From Planctomycetota bacterium (GTDB taxonomy: Bacteria; Planctomycetota; Phycisphaerae; Sedimentisphaerales; Anaerohalosphaeraceae), in assembly GCA_019456225.1 (NCBI GenBank), contig VRUI01000020.1, positions 1-64,000 on the forward strand: DNA of 64,000 nt, given 5' to 3'. Below the pieces are notes generated by a model. It saw nothing but the letters and a program-made list of their open reading frames with translations, was not told the DNA's origin and did no database searches. This document shows, piece after piece, positions 43,967 through 53,399 of this stretch. A program made the position numbers and the translations under genes. Positions within the stretch are counted from its first letter, which is position 1, and every line of letters begins with the position of its first letter.

Positions 43967-45301
43967 TTATGAGTCGTCACTACAGCCTTTTTGATGGGCG
44001 GCTTCACTACGTAATCTAAGGTGTTCCGTAGACCCGGCCTGCCTCTGTAAGAGTTTTTTTCTGGCTACAGTACTCTCATAATAATCTTTGTCAAAACGCG
44101 CACGCAAAGTCGTCAAAAGACCAATTCCCTGCTTCCTGAAAATACTTCTAAATACTGCAGAAAGCCCCTTGAACCTCCCAAAAAACAGTAACTGGTACAA
44201 GGCCATCCAGGCGTTCCTATTGTGTTCAGGAGTTATAAAAAGGTGCTTATTATAGTCATACATCTCCTGAGCCGGCACTTCTTCGGCAATCATATCACCG
44301 GTATCGATCACAGAATCAACAGCCTTCTGACCGGCTTCTGTCCTGACCATTATACCCGACCAGCCCTTCATCTCACTATCAACCATATCATCTTTCCATG
44401 GATCGGATACAACGATATCAGAGAACTTGCCCCAGTGATCAACACAGTTGGTACACTTGAGATAATGATCACCCGGAACAACAAGGTCAAGCGAACCGCC
44501 AAGTAAAGGCTTCTTTAATAGCTCTTCTCCCTGTTTGTCAAGTACCCTGAAATAACCCGGCCAGCCATGGCCGCGATAGCAAATCTTATAAGCCTTATCA
44601 AGATCGACATTATAACGCTCCAGAAATGCCAAGGTACTCTGTCTTGAAGCCATACCCGCGCAAACCAGCCCGATCGACAAAACAACCCGTTCTTTCAACA
44701 CGGGATTGCCATCCTGAAGCTTCTTTAAACCCTCGCACATACAGGGAGTGCCCACAAATGCATACCTGCCCGGCTTTTCCAGAACCTCTTTAAGCGCCGT
44801 ACAATTGGAAACAGGTGCATATTTCGAGGCTCTTGAATCCAGCAATTCCTGCCGTGTAGTAGCCAAAACGGATTTTGCGATCCAGGGCGTTTCCCCCTGA
44901 CTCTTGGCTACGACAGCACCATCGATCTCGCCTTTTTCCATTAAATGAAGTATCAAACCGGTAATAAAACCGCCCGAAGAAGAGTCAAGCCGAATACCAT
45001 CATCAGGAGAATAGAGCAAATAGCTTTTCAAATCCTCTTTTTCTGACAATTTACCATATTCAGGATCGGTCCCATGCAAAAGAAATTCACTCGGACAAAC
45101 CTTAAGACATTTACCGCAATCAATGCATTTTTCCAAATCCACTTTAGGATAATTAAAACGCTTGCCGTATGTAAAATCAATACATGTTAATGGACATGCA
45201 ACTGAACATGCTCCGCAACCGCAACATATCTTTTTATTTACCACAACCATAACGCTGTTACTTTTTTTTCTGGATAAATCTTTTGTATTTTTTTTTGTCA
45301 T
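43967..45301 (-). CDS. Fe-S/FrhB-like flavoprotein, copy 1
   Basis: 444 residues. Two 4Fe-4S ferredoxin motifs at the start (CCGCGACSVACPLTCID and CIDCGKCLKVCPSEF, about 22-66), then the coenzyme F420 hydrogenase/dehydrogenase beta-subunit N- and C-terminal domains (SSSGGFITGLILHLMEKGEIDGAVV; FVGTPCMCEGLKKL; GLVCAGMASRQSTLAFLER; CTNCVDHWGKFSDIVVSDPW). A soluble redox enzyme probably using FAD. It ends a pair with the pyruvyl transferase 2 bases upstream. Substrate unknown; members in EPS loci are thought to modify sugars but I know of no settled reaction. Confidence 0.85.
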   Translation of the reverse strand: MTKKNTKDLSRKKSNSVMVVVNKKICCGCGACSVACPLTCIDFTYGKRFNYPKVDLEKCIDCGKCLKVCPSEFLLHGTDPEYGKLSEKEDLKSYLLYSPDDGIRLDSSSGGFITGLILHLMEKGEIDGAVVAKSQGETPWIAKSVLATTRQELLDSRASKYAPVSNCTALKEVLEKPGRYAFVGTPCMCEGLKKLQDGNPVLKERVVLSIGLVCAGMASRQSTLAFLERYNVDLDKAYKICYRGHGWPGYFRVLDKQGEELLKKPLLGGSLDLVVPGDHYLKCTNCVDHWGKFSDIVVSDPWKDDMVDSEMKGWSGIMVRTEAGQKAVDSVIDTGDMIAEEVPAQEMYDYNKHLFITPEHNRNAWMALYQLLFFGRFKGLSAVFRSIFRKQGIGLLTTLRARFDKDYYESTVARKKLLQRQAGSTEHLRLRSEAAHQKGCSDDS

Positions 45302-45303
45302 AA

Positions 45304-46665
45304 TCAGGACACTTCCAGGTAATCTTTAAGATCACTGAACATATTAAGAACCTTGCTCTTTACCTCGGGGACGGTTACGTTTAATTTTTCCATTATCTGT
45401 TCGCGATTTTCAAATGCATCTTTTATTGCTTTGAGAATCACCTCTTCAGTTAGAAGCCGAAGGTCAAGAACGGTATCTTTTGTTCCCACCGATTCAAAGA
45501 TGCCGTCAAATTTCTTACTATAAGCGAGCCCTACAGTAGGCACTTCCTGGGACAACGCTGCTATGCAGGAATGCATCCTCGAGCCTAAGAAAAAATCACA
45601 CATTCCGATTATGCCCTTCATCTCATTATGGTCATATCGTTCCTGAACAAGAAATATGCGGCTTTTGTATTCCTCGGCTGCTTGTTCATAAATTTCCTTA
45701 CATGCTGTAAAGTCATCCAACTCATATCCTTTTTGGCCGGAAGATTTGCCGGTCGACGTTTGCATTTGTTTTGAACCAAGAACATGAGGAATTAATACAA
45801 GCTCGACACCTTTGTAGCCCATTAAAAGCTTGATGATTTCACTTATCAGATCTGGATAATTTATTTGAGAGGAAAACATCTCGCAGCCGGATCGATGATC
45901 CAGAAGAAGCATGCCGCTGACATTTAATCCTATTAATATTTCACTTTTGTTTTTTGCTTCCTCTAACAAAACCATTTCTTCATTTTGTGGTCTTTTCGGA
46001 TCAAGGACAAAAGCAACGTCCGGGACAAATTTAATTATTTCATTTTTATTATCTTTACTGCACATTCCGTTTATATAGTCAATTGCATCAGGATCTCTTG
46101 AGAAAATTATGGAAGCGTGGTCTAAAATATTACCTGCCATTTTCCTGCTGATCTTTTTCTTAAAAGGCCCGTATGTTTGCGGCATCATCACCATCTTCTT
46201 GCCAAACAGCACGAGGAGCCACTTCTTCAAGATCCCAATAAATAATCTTTTAAATCCGTAGATGTCACTAAAACTGTCTCCGCCGGTAATATCTACAGCA
46301 AAGTCCGCTTCATGAAATGCCCTTACACACTTGTTGCCCGATACGATCTTTTGCTGAATCTTTTTTGACCTGAAAACCTTTAACAATAGTCCATAAAAAA
46401 CAATGATAAAAAAATGGCTTGGCAGGAATATGTTCTTGCTGAATCTTATCGGCAAGCATTTGACTGTGATGTCTCGGTCGAATAACCTGAGTTCATGCTC
46501 AGTTTCATTTCTGGAATCTCCCAGGATAGTTATTTCAGCATTCGGCCAGCGATGAAGTAATACCTTTATACTGGACTCGCCCAAAGCACTAACTCCGAGG
46601 TTACCCGTACTAAAGGCTGTACCAAGCATACATATCTTATTTATTTCGTTATTGTTTGTTTTCAT
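45304..46665 (-). CDS. Polysaccharide pyruvyl transferase family protein, copy 1
   Basis: 453 residues. GT-B-like fold that, in studied members, puts pyruvate from phosphoenolpyruvate onto sugar hydroxyls as a ketal. Seen: MLGTAFSTGNLGVSALGESS, DITGGDSFSDIYG, MMPQTYGPFKKK and FLGSRMHSCIAALSQEVPTVGLAYSKKFDGIFESVG, the family's C-terminal signature. It is 2 bases from the FrhB-like gene, so the two are tightly linked. Pyruvylation would add negative charge to the polymer. Confidence 0.87.
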   Translation of the reverse strand: MKTNNNEINKICMLGTAFSTGNLGVSALGESSIKVLLHRWPNAEITILGDSRNETEHELRLFDRDITVKCLPIRFSKNIFLPSHFFIIVFYGLLLKVFRSKKIQQKIVSGNKCVRAFHEADFAVDITGGDSFSDIYGFKRLFIGILKKWLLVLFGKKMVMMPQTYGPFKKKISRKMAGNILDHASIIFSRDPDAIDYINGMCSKDNKNEIIKFVPDVAFVLDPKRPQNEEMVLLEEAKNKSEILIGLNVSGMLLLDHRSGCEMFSSQINYPDLISEIIKLLMGYKGVELVLIPHVLGSKQMQTSTGKSSGQKGYELDDFTACKEIYEQAAEEYKSRIFLVQERYDHNEMKGIIGMCDFFLGSRMHSCIAALSQEVPTVGLAYSKKFDGIFESVGTKDTVLDLRLLTEEVILKAIKDAFENREQIMEKLNVTVPEVKSKVLNMFSDLKDYLEVS

Positions 46666-46685
46666 AAGTACCGGTAATCAACTAT

Positions 46686-47531
46686 TTATTTACGAGATTT
46701 CGGCATCCGGATATTGCGTATTTTCTGGACACCTCTTCTTATTTTGCCCCGCCAGCCCATATAAGCTTTTGCCTGCCATGGACCGCTGTTAAGATTGTTA
46801 ATGATTTGCTGCCGCCTTCTCCATCGATCTTCCATACTGGTTATATTATGCTCTCGAAGAACGAAAGTGACATCACGGTGCTTGCGAATTCCTTCATCGT
46901 CGGCAATCTTACAATGCTCAGAACGAGGATCATCCATGTGCTCCTGAAATATGAGAGGAAAGTAAAAACCATTTATATATCCTGCCAATGCTACTCTTAT
47001 GGCATATTTTGTGGTAGCCTTGCCGACCATAGAACCAACAGACTCGAAAGTGCTGCGTTTCATCAGGAATGTTGAGCCGGCTACCCAGGGATGCCTCAAC
47101 ATCTGGTGCTCGCCAAAAGTCTGGATTTTCCCGGCTTTTCTGGCGGCTTGTTCGTTGAATTCATCAAGTGGAAACCGCCAACAACCTGCGATACCTAAAT
47201 TCTCGATGTCTCTGTGGGCCTGAGCAATTTTTCTGGTCCAGCCTGGAGTCACCAGGCAATCGTTATCGAGTTTACCTATAAGGTCTGCCTTCGAGTTCCC
47301 CCAAACTTCATTTACTGCATGAACCTGACCCACATTTTCCTTGGACAACACAACATCAACTATCCGCGGGTCATTTAATTCATTTTTAAGATATTCAGCA
47401 GTTCCGTCAGTTGATGCATTATCCCAGATAGTCAAACTGAACTCCTCGGTTGGATCACCAAGCACGGAGGCTAAAGCTAATTTAGTGTAGTCCAAGCGAT
47501 TATAGGTAATAAAAAGAAGATGAATTTTCAT
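46686..47531 (-). CDS. GT2-family glycosyltransferase
   Basis: 281 residues, GT-A fold. HLLFITYNRLDYTKLALASVL, IWDNASTDGTAEYL, and LDNDCLVTPGW as the metal-binding DXD-type motif. HPWVAGSTFLMKRSTFESVG is the usual acceptor-side segment. No TM; the C-terminus is basic (RKIRRGVQKIRNIRMPKSRK) and could bind the membrane surface. It sits between the two pyruvyl transferase genes. Sugar specificity unknown. Confidence 0.88.
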   Translation of the reverse strand: MKIHLLFITYNRLDYTKLALASVLGDPTEEFSLTIWDNASTDGTAEYLKNELNDPRIVDVVLSKENVGQVHAVNEVWGNSKADLIGKLDNDCLVTPGWTRKIAQAHRDIENLGIAGCWRFPLDEFNEQAARKAGKIQTFGEHQMLRHPWVAGSTFLMKRSTFESVGSMVGKATTKYAIRVALAGYINGFYFPLIFQEHMDDPRSEHCKIADDEGIRKHRDVTFVLREHNITSMEDRWRRRQQIINNLNSGPWQAKAYMGWRGKIRRGVQKIRNIRMPKSRK

Positions 47532-47694
47532 TGATCCAAACCCTGTTCAAAAGAGCCCGTTGCAAATAATTTTCGAATCCAACCGCTGAATCCGCTGGCT
47601 GATAGAGTAAGATGGCTCAATTAACTCTTTCCTATACAACCATTGTTAAAACTTATCGGTAATAATTCATGTTTTAAAACATATCCAAGCAGAA

Positions 47695-48912
47695 TTACGC
47701 CTCAAATCTTTCTTTTATTATCGTCAGAACCTCATCAATAGCATTCTGGCCGCTTTGTTTGAATGTAGCAATCCTGTTTCGAATAATTTCCTTATTTTGA
47801 GGTAAGCTTTCACAAATCGAGTCAATATTTACAAGAGCCCCTTCAATCTCGCTTTCCGGAGAAATTAAATGAGAACTTAAGCCAACCTCAGTCAAAAGCT
47901 CATCATACTTATGAGACCAGCCAATTGCAGCAACTGGAATTTCTTGCGACAAAGCGGCGATTAAGGCGTGGTATCGTGAGGATACCAATAAGTCACAATT
48001 TCCTATTACTGACTTTACTTCAGCTGCAGTGAGAAATTTGTCTAAATGTACAACTGGCAGGGATTTATCAAGTAACGATAGAAGGTAATTGCATAATGTA
48101 CGATCATCTTTGATGCTGGTGTTATCTAAGCGAAGTTCATGCCCCAGTAGTAAAACTTTAGCGTTGTGTTCTAAGCAAAGATGCTCAATAACTTTTGCTA
48201 AGAAAACAAGATATTCATTATTCGTTCCCGAGCCGTTAAATCGTTCATAAATCCGTAAATTTGGAGTCACACAAACCGTAATTGAACTATCATCTTGGGT
48301 TAATCCGGCATCTTCGATAAGTTGTCGACCAATATGTGTTTCAGCTCCTTGAAAATTCCATGCAATATCATGCGCAAAACGTATTTTTTCATGTTCCGTC
48401 CCTGCGATTTTTTGGACAGATGAAAGAGATTCATTGTCTCGAACATAACACAATGTTGAATAGTTAAATATTGAACGGAGAGATTCTACTATTCCAGGTA
48501 TCGAAAAAGGTCCCCATGCCTGTGGCATGAAGAACATTAAATTTCCAAATTTCACACAATGTTTGATTGACTTAGCCTTTTTGGCTGCATTTCCCCATGG
48601 GTCTCCAAACTGATAGCCGCCAATATCAATGAAAACTTTGCAGTGATAATATGTTTTTGCATATCGTAACTTGCTGAAGAGTCTGGACACTAAAGATGTA
48701 GGCTGATCTTTCTTTATTGGAATCAGGTCATTCATCCGAGCTTGTTGAAAATCTCGAGTTTTGATTCGGATGTAGATTTTTGAATCTGGCAATTGCTTCC
48801 TGATGTTTTCGACAATAGTGAGAATCATTGCTTCTGCGCCTTTGTTGACGAATCCACCTCCGGTTATGCAGATGCTTTTCCTGTTTTTTTTACCACTATA
48901 AAGCTTTTTCAT
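47695..48912 (-). CDS. Polysaccharide pyruvyl transferase family protein, copy 2
   Basis: 405 residues. ICITGGGFVNKGAEAMILTIVENIRKQLPDSKIYI, FIDIGGYQFGDPWG, MFFMPQAWGPFS and LLVSSRYHALIAALSQEIPVAAIGWSHKYDELLTEVG mark the family. It differs clearly from copy 1, so it is not a recent duplicate. It is paired with FrhB copy 2, 40 bases upstream, in the opposite order from the copy 1 pair. A 163-base gap with no feature separates it from the GT2 gene downstream. Confidence 0.87.
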   Translation of the reverse strand: MKKLYSGKKNRKSICITGGGFVNKGAEAMILTIVENIRKQLPDSKIYIRIKTRDFQQARMNDLIPIKKDQPTSLVSRLFSKLRYAKTYYHCKVFIDIGGYQFGDPWGNAAKKAKSIKHCVKFGNLMFFMPQAWGPFSIPGIVESLRSIFNYSTLCYVRDNESLSSVQKIAGTEHEKIRFAHDIAWNFQGAETHIGRQLIEDAGLTQDDSSITVCVTPNLRIYERFNGSGTNNEYLVFLAKVIEHLCLEHNAKVLLLGHELRLDNTSIKDDRTLCNYLLSLLDKSLPVVHLDKFLTAAEVKSVIGNCDLLVSSRYHALIAALSQEIPVAAIGWSHKYDELLTEVGLSSHLISPESEIEGALVNIDSICESLPQNKEIIRNRIATFKQSGQNAIDEVLTIIKERFEA

Positions 48913-48952
48913 CCTATTTCCACTTTGTTAACATATAGTTCAAGGGAGCTTG

Positions 48953-50287
48953 TTAATTTGCATTTACAAACTTGCGTTTCAGATTTGTAAGCTTACGCCA
49001 AAGATAACCTAAAATATTTTGAGGTTTTATTGCATTTCGAAACCTTTCAATCTGTAAACGCCTTTTCGCCGTTTTTAGCAATTCAGATGTGGAACTTACG
49101 CCTTCCATAAATTTGGCCCAATGCAGTTTTCCTTTATAACTTTCCAGCGAAATATTTTGTATATTGGCATACCAGCGACTTTCGATATTTATATCTGGAA
49201 TAAAACCATTCATCTCTTTCCAGGCTTGCGTAAAAGCCGTCCAGTATCTTCGTTTGTTTTCAACTTTTTGACCTTTAAATACAGATTTAGGATCAACCTG
49301 ATCAACCTGTATCACACCGGCTTTTCTTGCTGATAATAAAGCCTCTTGCCCTTTTTTACTTCTGGCAATAATAATTGAGTGGCCTTTTGCATCTTCTTTA
49401 ACTTTGTAGGCATCACCAACGACCAAATCCGCCAGAAAATTCATTTTATCAAAACAAAGTCGACATGCTAATGGAGTATATGTATCTTTGATACGGTACC
49501 GATATTTCCTCAGTAAATATTTTGTCTTACCAGAATTATTTTTTATGCATACATCCCCCGGCCAACCTCTCAAACCTTTACTTCTATACACTATACTATT
49601 TATGTTTTCTTTGTTTTCTCCTGCCTGATTGATGAGGTGGTCTATTGCAGCGTAAGAGAGGGTTCTGTCACAAACAAGACCTATCTTTAAAATATTTGCA
49701 TGATTATTGTTTTTCAATTGTTGTTGCATATTCATTATCCCATGGAAGTGACAGGGTAATCCAACAACTGCAATATTTTTGCCCTCTTCATTGACATTTC
49801 CAACGAGTTTCTCATTCAAGGCAACCGGACAATATTTTGAGCCTTGTGCTTTATGGATTTCCTCGGGGTCACTTGTAAGAATACATTTAGGTCGAAGTGA
49901 CTCATCTTCTGGCATCTGTGTAATTAATGCATGGTCGATTCGGCCTGTCTCTAAAAAGTGGCAAAGCAAAGCTGTCACGACACCTCCACTCTGTCCCTTT
50001 TCTAAAAGGTTTTCATCTTCAGCTTGTCCGCAATACGCTGCAACGACACTTCCTTTGAAAGGGTCAATCTCGGGAGGAAGCAGGCCCTCCTCAAGATGAG
50101 TGCCTGGGCATACTTTATTACATCTTCCACAAAAGTTGCAGTTTGAAGTGTTTACTTCAGCTGCAAGCAGCCCTGCAGGCGATTCCAACATTCTTATCGC
50201 ATTATTGGAACAAACAGCAACACAAGTACCACAACCAACACATAGATGCTCGTTAATGACCCATTGAATATTTTTTTTCTCATCCAA
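48953..50287 (-). CDS. Fe-S/FrhB-like flavoprotein, copy 2
   Basis: 444 residues. Ferredoxin motifs CVGCGTCVAVCSNNAIRML and CNFCGRCNKVCPGTH (about 15-65), then the FrhB domains: GQSGGVVTALLCHFLETGRIDHALI, VVGLPCHFHGIMNMQQ, IGLVCDRTLSYAAIDHLI, RLCFDKMNFLADLVVGDAY. It is divergent from copy 1 despite equal length. It is between the Wzx flippase and pyruvyl transferase copy 2. Likely a cytoplasmic redox enzyme acting on a sugar intermediate or on the pyruvyl transferase reaction; unproven. Confidence 0.85.
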   Translation of the reverse strand: MDEKKNIQWVINEHLCVGCGTCVAVCSNNAIRMLESPAGLLAAEVNTSNCNFCGRCNKVCPGTHLEEGLLPPEIDPFKGSVVAAYCGQAEDENLLEKGQSGGVVTALLCHFLETGRIDHALITQMPEDESLRPKCILTSDPEEIHKAQGSKYCPVALNEKLVGNVNEEGKNIAVVGLPCHFHGIMNMQQQLKNNNHANILKIGLVCDRTLSYAAIDHLINQAGENKENINSIVYRSKGLRGWPGDVCIKNNSGKTKYLLRKYRYRIKDTYTPLACRLCFDKMNFLADLVVGDAYKVKEDAKGHSIIIARSKKGQEALLSARKAGVIQVDQVDPKSVFKGQKVENKRRYWTAFTQAWKEMNGFIPDINIESRWYANIQNISLESYKGKLHWAKFMEGVSSTSELLKTAKRRLQIERFRNAIKPQNILGYLWRKLTNLKRKFVNAN

Positions 50288-50314
50288 CTAGTAAGCTCCA
50301 TCAAAAGATTTGTG

Positions 50315-51859
50315 TTAAACACTGCGTTTTTTTTTGGGAAAGATCAGAGATACATGAGAATACAAATCTCGCAGCATTTGCATTCCTCCAGGCATCAATA
50401 CCCATACTAACAGGTAAGCTACCAAACCCAAACCAAAACAAACTGAAATTACCAGGATGTCATGCTTTGAGAATAAGTAGTGATAAACTGCCATAATCAC
50501 AACGCCCATAACGAGGCTTGATATAGCCGGCCTAAAAATAGCCTTTACGAAAGCTGTTATTGAAACAGGTGTCCTTTGAAAACAATACCATAATGAAGGT
50601 AATAAGGCAAAATAAGTTGAAATGGCATAAGCAACTGCAACTCCTATTGCTCCCCAATTTATACCTACCCCAAAAGAAGTTACAATACAAAGGCTCTTAA
50701 AAACACCAAGTCTCAGCAATCTGCCCGATTGTCCCTGCGAGAGAAGAACAACACCCATAGTAGTCGAGGCCGGTTGGATAAAAGCAGTGATTGCCAGTAT
50801 TTGAAAAATAACGGCTGCGGGCATCCATTGATCGCCTAAAAGCAAATGTATTATCTGCGGTGCACAGATTCCCAGTAATACGGTCAACGGCATGCTGATA
50901 AATGAGATTATCAGAAGCAGTTTGGCATAGTAATTTACATAACGTTTTGGTTCGTCCTGTATTCTACTTAAAGCTGATATTGCCACAGAGTTTAGAGGTG
51001 CGCGAATTTGTATTATTGGCAGCATTAGAAGGCCATATGCCTTGCTGTAAAAACCAAGTATACTGGAACCACAGAATCGACCTATAAGAATATTATCTAA
51101 ATTGCGGGCAAAATAATTTACTAGTCGAAAACCGGCCACATTACCTCCGAAGCCAAGCATTCCCCGAACACCCGAACCGCGTTGAGGTAAACCCGGTTTC
51201 CACCGCATAGCTATCCACATGCCGGCGGCGATAAAAATAGATAATGATACATGTAAAACAATTAGAGACCAGTAGCCCGCTCCACAAAAACCGGCGATGA
51301 TGGCTAACGTTATCGCTACCGCCATAGCCGAGATCTCTACAATCCCTAATGCAAAAAATCTCATATTCCGTCTAAGAAGAGCCTGATGCTGAACAGACAA
51401 ACCACTAAAAATAAATGTACATCCCAAAGCGATGGTAACGGCTCTTAATTCAGTCCGTCCGTAAAACCACACAACGACAGGTGCCAGTACGGCTACAGAA
51501 ACAGCCATGAGTAGACCGATAGCCGCATTTATCCAGAAAAGAGTGCTTATCTGAGAATGATTAATTTCTTGCCTTTGAACAGTGGCCCTGGAAAGCCCCA
51601 TATCCTTGAATATCATAGCAAAATTTGTGATAGCAGCAACCATAGCGATAAGTCCAAAATCGTCTGGCGTCAGCAAACGGGCTAAGACAATTGTTGAGCC
51701 CATCTTGAAAACAAACTTACAACCTTGGGAGAAAAACGTAATCGCTCCTCCTCGGACGGAACGGCCTTTTAAATCCTTCTTCAGGTATTCGGTGTCAAAA
51801 ATATCCATGGAGTTTTTTTCTATGAATTTATCTTTGGTCAGTGTCTGTGTCATATACAA
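50315..51859 (-). CDS. Lipid-linked oligosaccharide flippase (Wzx family)
   Basis: 514 residues, MATE/MOP-like fold with 12-14 TM helices. The start GRSVRGGAITFFSQGCKFVFKMGSTIVLARLLTPDDFGLIAMVAAI is the WzxC/RfbX-type signature. It moves undecaprenyl-linked repeat units across the inner membrane for polymerisation by the Wzy-like protein. Two start codons are possible two residues apart. Placed between the sulfotransferase and FrhB copy 2. Confidence 0.92.
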   Translation of the reverse strand: MYMTQTLTKDKFIEKNSMDIFDTEYLKKDLKGRSVRGGAITFFSQGCKFVFKMGSTIVLARLLTPDDFGLIAMVAAITNFAMIFKDMGLSRATVQRQEINHSQISTLFWINAAIGLLMAVSVAVLAPVVVWFYGRTELRAVTIALGCTFIFSGLSVQHQALLRRNMRFFALGIVEISAMAVAITLAIIAGFCGAGYWSLIVLHVSLSIFIAAGMWIAMRWKPGLPQRGSGVRGMLGFGGNVAGFRLVNYFARNLDNILIGRFCGSSILGFYSKAYGLLMLPIIQIRAPLNSVAISALSRIQDEPKRYVNYYAKLLLIISFISMPLTVLLGICAPQIIHLLLGDQWMPAAVIFQILAITAFIQPASTTMGVVLLSQGQSGRLLRLGVFKSLCIVTSFGVGINWGAIGVAVAYAISTYFALLPSLWYCFQRTPVSITAFVKAIFRPAISSLVMGVVIMAVYHYLFSKHDILVISVCFGLGLVAYLLVWVLMPGGMQMLRDLYSHVSLIFPKKKRSV

Positions 51860-51956
51860 AACAAAACTTATTTAAGGCCAGTGGTTGACCATGAAGCATT
51901 CAGTGAAACACGCTCTGCATTTATGCGTTTTTGATTTCACAGAGAATTATTTACTG

Positions 51957-52976
51957 TTAATTAGAATCATTGAGTTTCGTGCTGCTGCTTTTTGCGGCAG
52001 ATTCAGTTTTTGCCGCTGTTTTATACCAGTATTTATTAACATCTTTGTTGATCAGTTTCGATAGGCCGTCATTTTCATACATAAAATACTCGTCCAGAAA
52101 ATGCCTTGTATTCGGTAGCATCTCAGGAGGCTTGGCGGGTATATGGGGATTAATTAAACTAAGGAAACGACCGATAAAGTTAGCGAACCACCCAACTTCA
52201 TTATTTGAGAGTGAATCTTCAAAATACGGCATACGCTCGGCATATTTTCGTAGAGCCTTTTTCCGCAGCAGAAAATTCCGCAAAAACTTAAGTTTAAGGT
52301 TGCGTGGCATCGCTGCACGATTGTAATGTGTGTCGATAGCTGCCAAATCAATATCAGATGAAACTCCTAAAAAACTACACAAGTCAGACATTGTTTTTTG
52401 CTTATTTGCAATGAACTCTTCGAAAATTATGAAAAAAAACTGCTCTTTAGGAAAAACCTGAAGGTATCTTTCTATTTGCTTCTTATATAAACTTCTTTCG
52501 ATCATGTTGTTCGGCATTAATCTCAGTGCATCTTCGAACTGATAAAAAATTCTCCCTGCCCTTAGATAGTGCCAATAATGCGAATAGGCTCTTGAAGCAG
52601 GATCCCTTAAAATAACAACGAACTTTGCGTCAGGGAGAAGTTCATGAATTCGACTCGGTGCTTTATCTGATACGAGATAACCTGTTGTATCTTCTCCAAT
52701 GATCTGTCCTTTCTTTGCATCTCTAAAGAAAGACTTATACCAGTTAAGGTATTTATTGAAATCTTTTACATAATTTGGCCGGATCCACTTTTCTTTATTA
52801 TAAAAGAAAAACATTGGATGCTGTTGAAAATCGTCGATATCGAAAAAGAAAATCTCTCTTTCGGGTATATAAATCTCAGGATGCTGCGCCAATATGTGAT
52901 GCACCGAAGTGGTTCCACTTTTCATAGCCCCAATAATTATAAAATCAGGCAAATTGCTGTCATTAACTTTATTCAT
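51957..52976 (-). CDS. PAPS-dependent sulfotransferase
   Basis: 339 residues, no signal or TM, so cytoplasmic. The 5'-phosphosulfate loop is DFIIIGAMKSGTTSVHHIL (11-29); the 3'-phosphate motif is KFVVILRDPASRAYSHYWHYLRAG (about 120-143), both matching carbohydrate sulfotransferases (heparan N-sulfotransferase-like family). It would sulfate a lipid-linked sugar intermediate using PAPS from the cys genes 20 kb downstream in the same locus. Acceptor unknown. ATG start; it precedes the flippase gene by about 100 bases, consistent with sulfation before flipping. Confidence 0.92.
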   Translation of the reverse strand: MNKVNDSNLPDFIIIGAMKSGTTSVHHILAQHPEIYIPEREIFFFDIDDFQQHPMFFFYNKEKWIRPNYVKDFNKYLNWYKSFFRDAKKGQIIGEDTTGYLVSDKAPSRIHELLPDAKFVVILRDPASRAYSHYWHYLRAGRIFYQFEDALRLMPNNMIERSLYKKQIERYLQVFPKEQFFFIIFEEFIANKQKTMSDLCSFLGVSSDIDLAAIDTHYNRAAMPRNLKLKFLRNFLLRKKALRKYAERMPYFEDSLSNNEVGWFANFIGRFLSLINPHIPAKPPEMLPNTRHFLDEYFMYENDGLSKLINKDVNKYWYKTAAKTESAAKSSSTKLNDSN

Positions 52977-53294
52977 TTCTTAAGTTCAACTTTCAAAAAG
53001 TTAGTTTGTTTCTTTTAGAATCCGGCTCTGGTTGAGGGGTGAATGTTAATTGCTATTTATCGGTTCGCTCAACGTCTATTTCTCTCTTCAGCCGCTTCTC
53101 TTGAAGTCGGTCGAAATCAATACAGCTACCAGCCTCCAGTTGCCAGCTTTCAGCTAAAAAGAATAAAATAAGCTAGAAGCAGGAAGCTATGAGCTAAAAG
53201 AGTTAATAACAGCTTACAGTTGCTCCGCCAAAGGCGGATTTCGCTTTGCTCAACAGTTTACTTTAATCAACGAGCATATACTTGATGGCCGCAG
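52977..53294. other. Intergenic, heptad-rich
   Basis: No gene seen. 53122-53225 holds CAG/AGC heptads (CAGCTACCAGCCTCCAGTTG, AGCTAGAAGCAGGAAGC). At 53224-53238 lies CCGCCAAAGGCGG, the same dyad motif as at 105-117. Confidence 0.45.
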
Positions 53295-53364
53295 AATTTC
53301 ATAGATCGCCGAGAATGGGCCGTAGGGCGCGCTCGTCGGAGGCGCAGCTGTTAAATTTTGCGGC
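53295..53364. repeat. 70-bp direct repeat, copy A
   Basis: Begins AATTTCATAGATCGCCGAGA, contains GGGCGCGCTCGTCGGAGGCG and ends TTAAATTTTGCGGC. It matches copy B (54260-54329) over all 70 positions except three, with no gaps. The two copies flank the 221-residue gene. Confidence 0.8.
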
Positions 53365-53399
53365 TATTTGGCATCGCACGTTTTAGGAAGAGGAAACAA

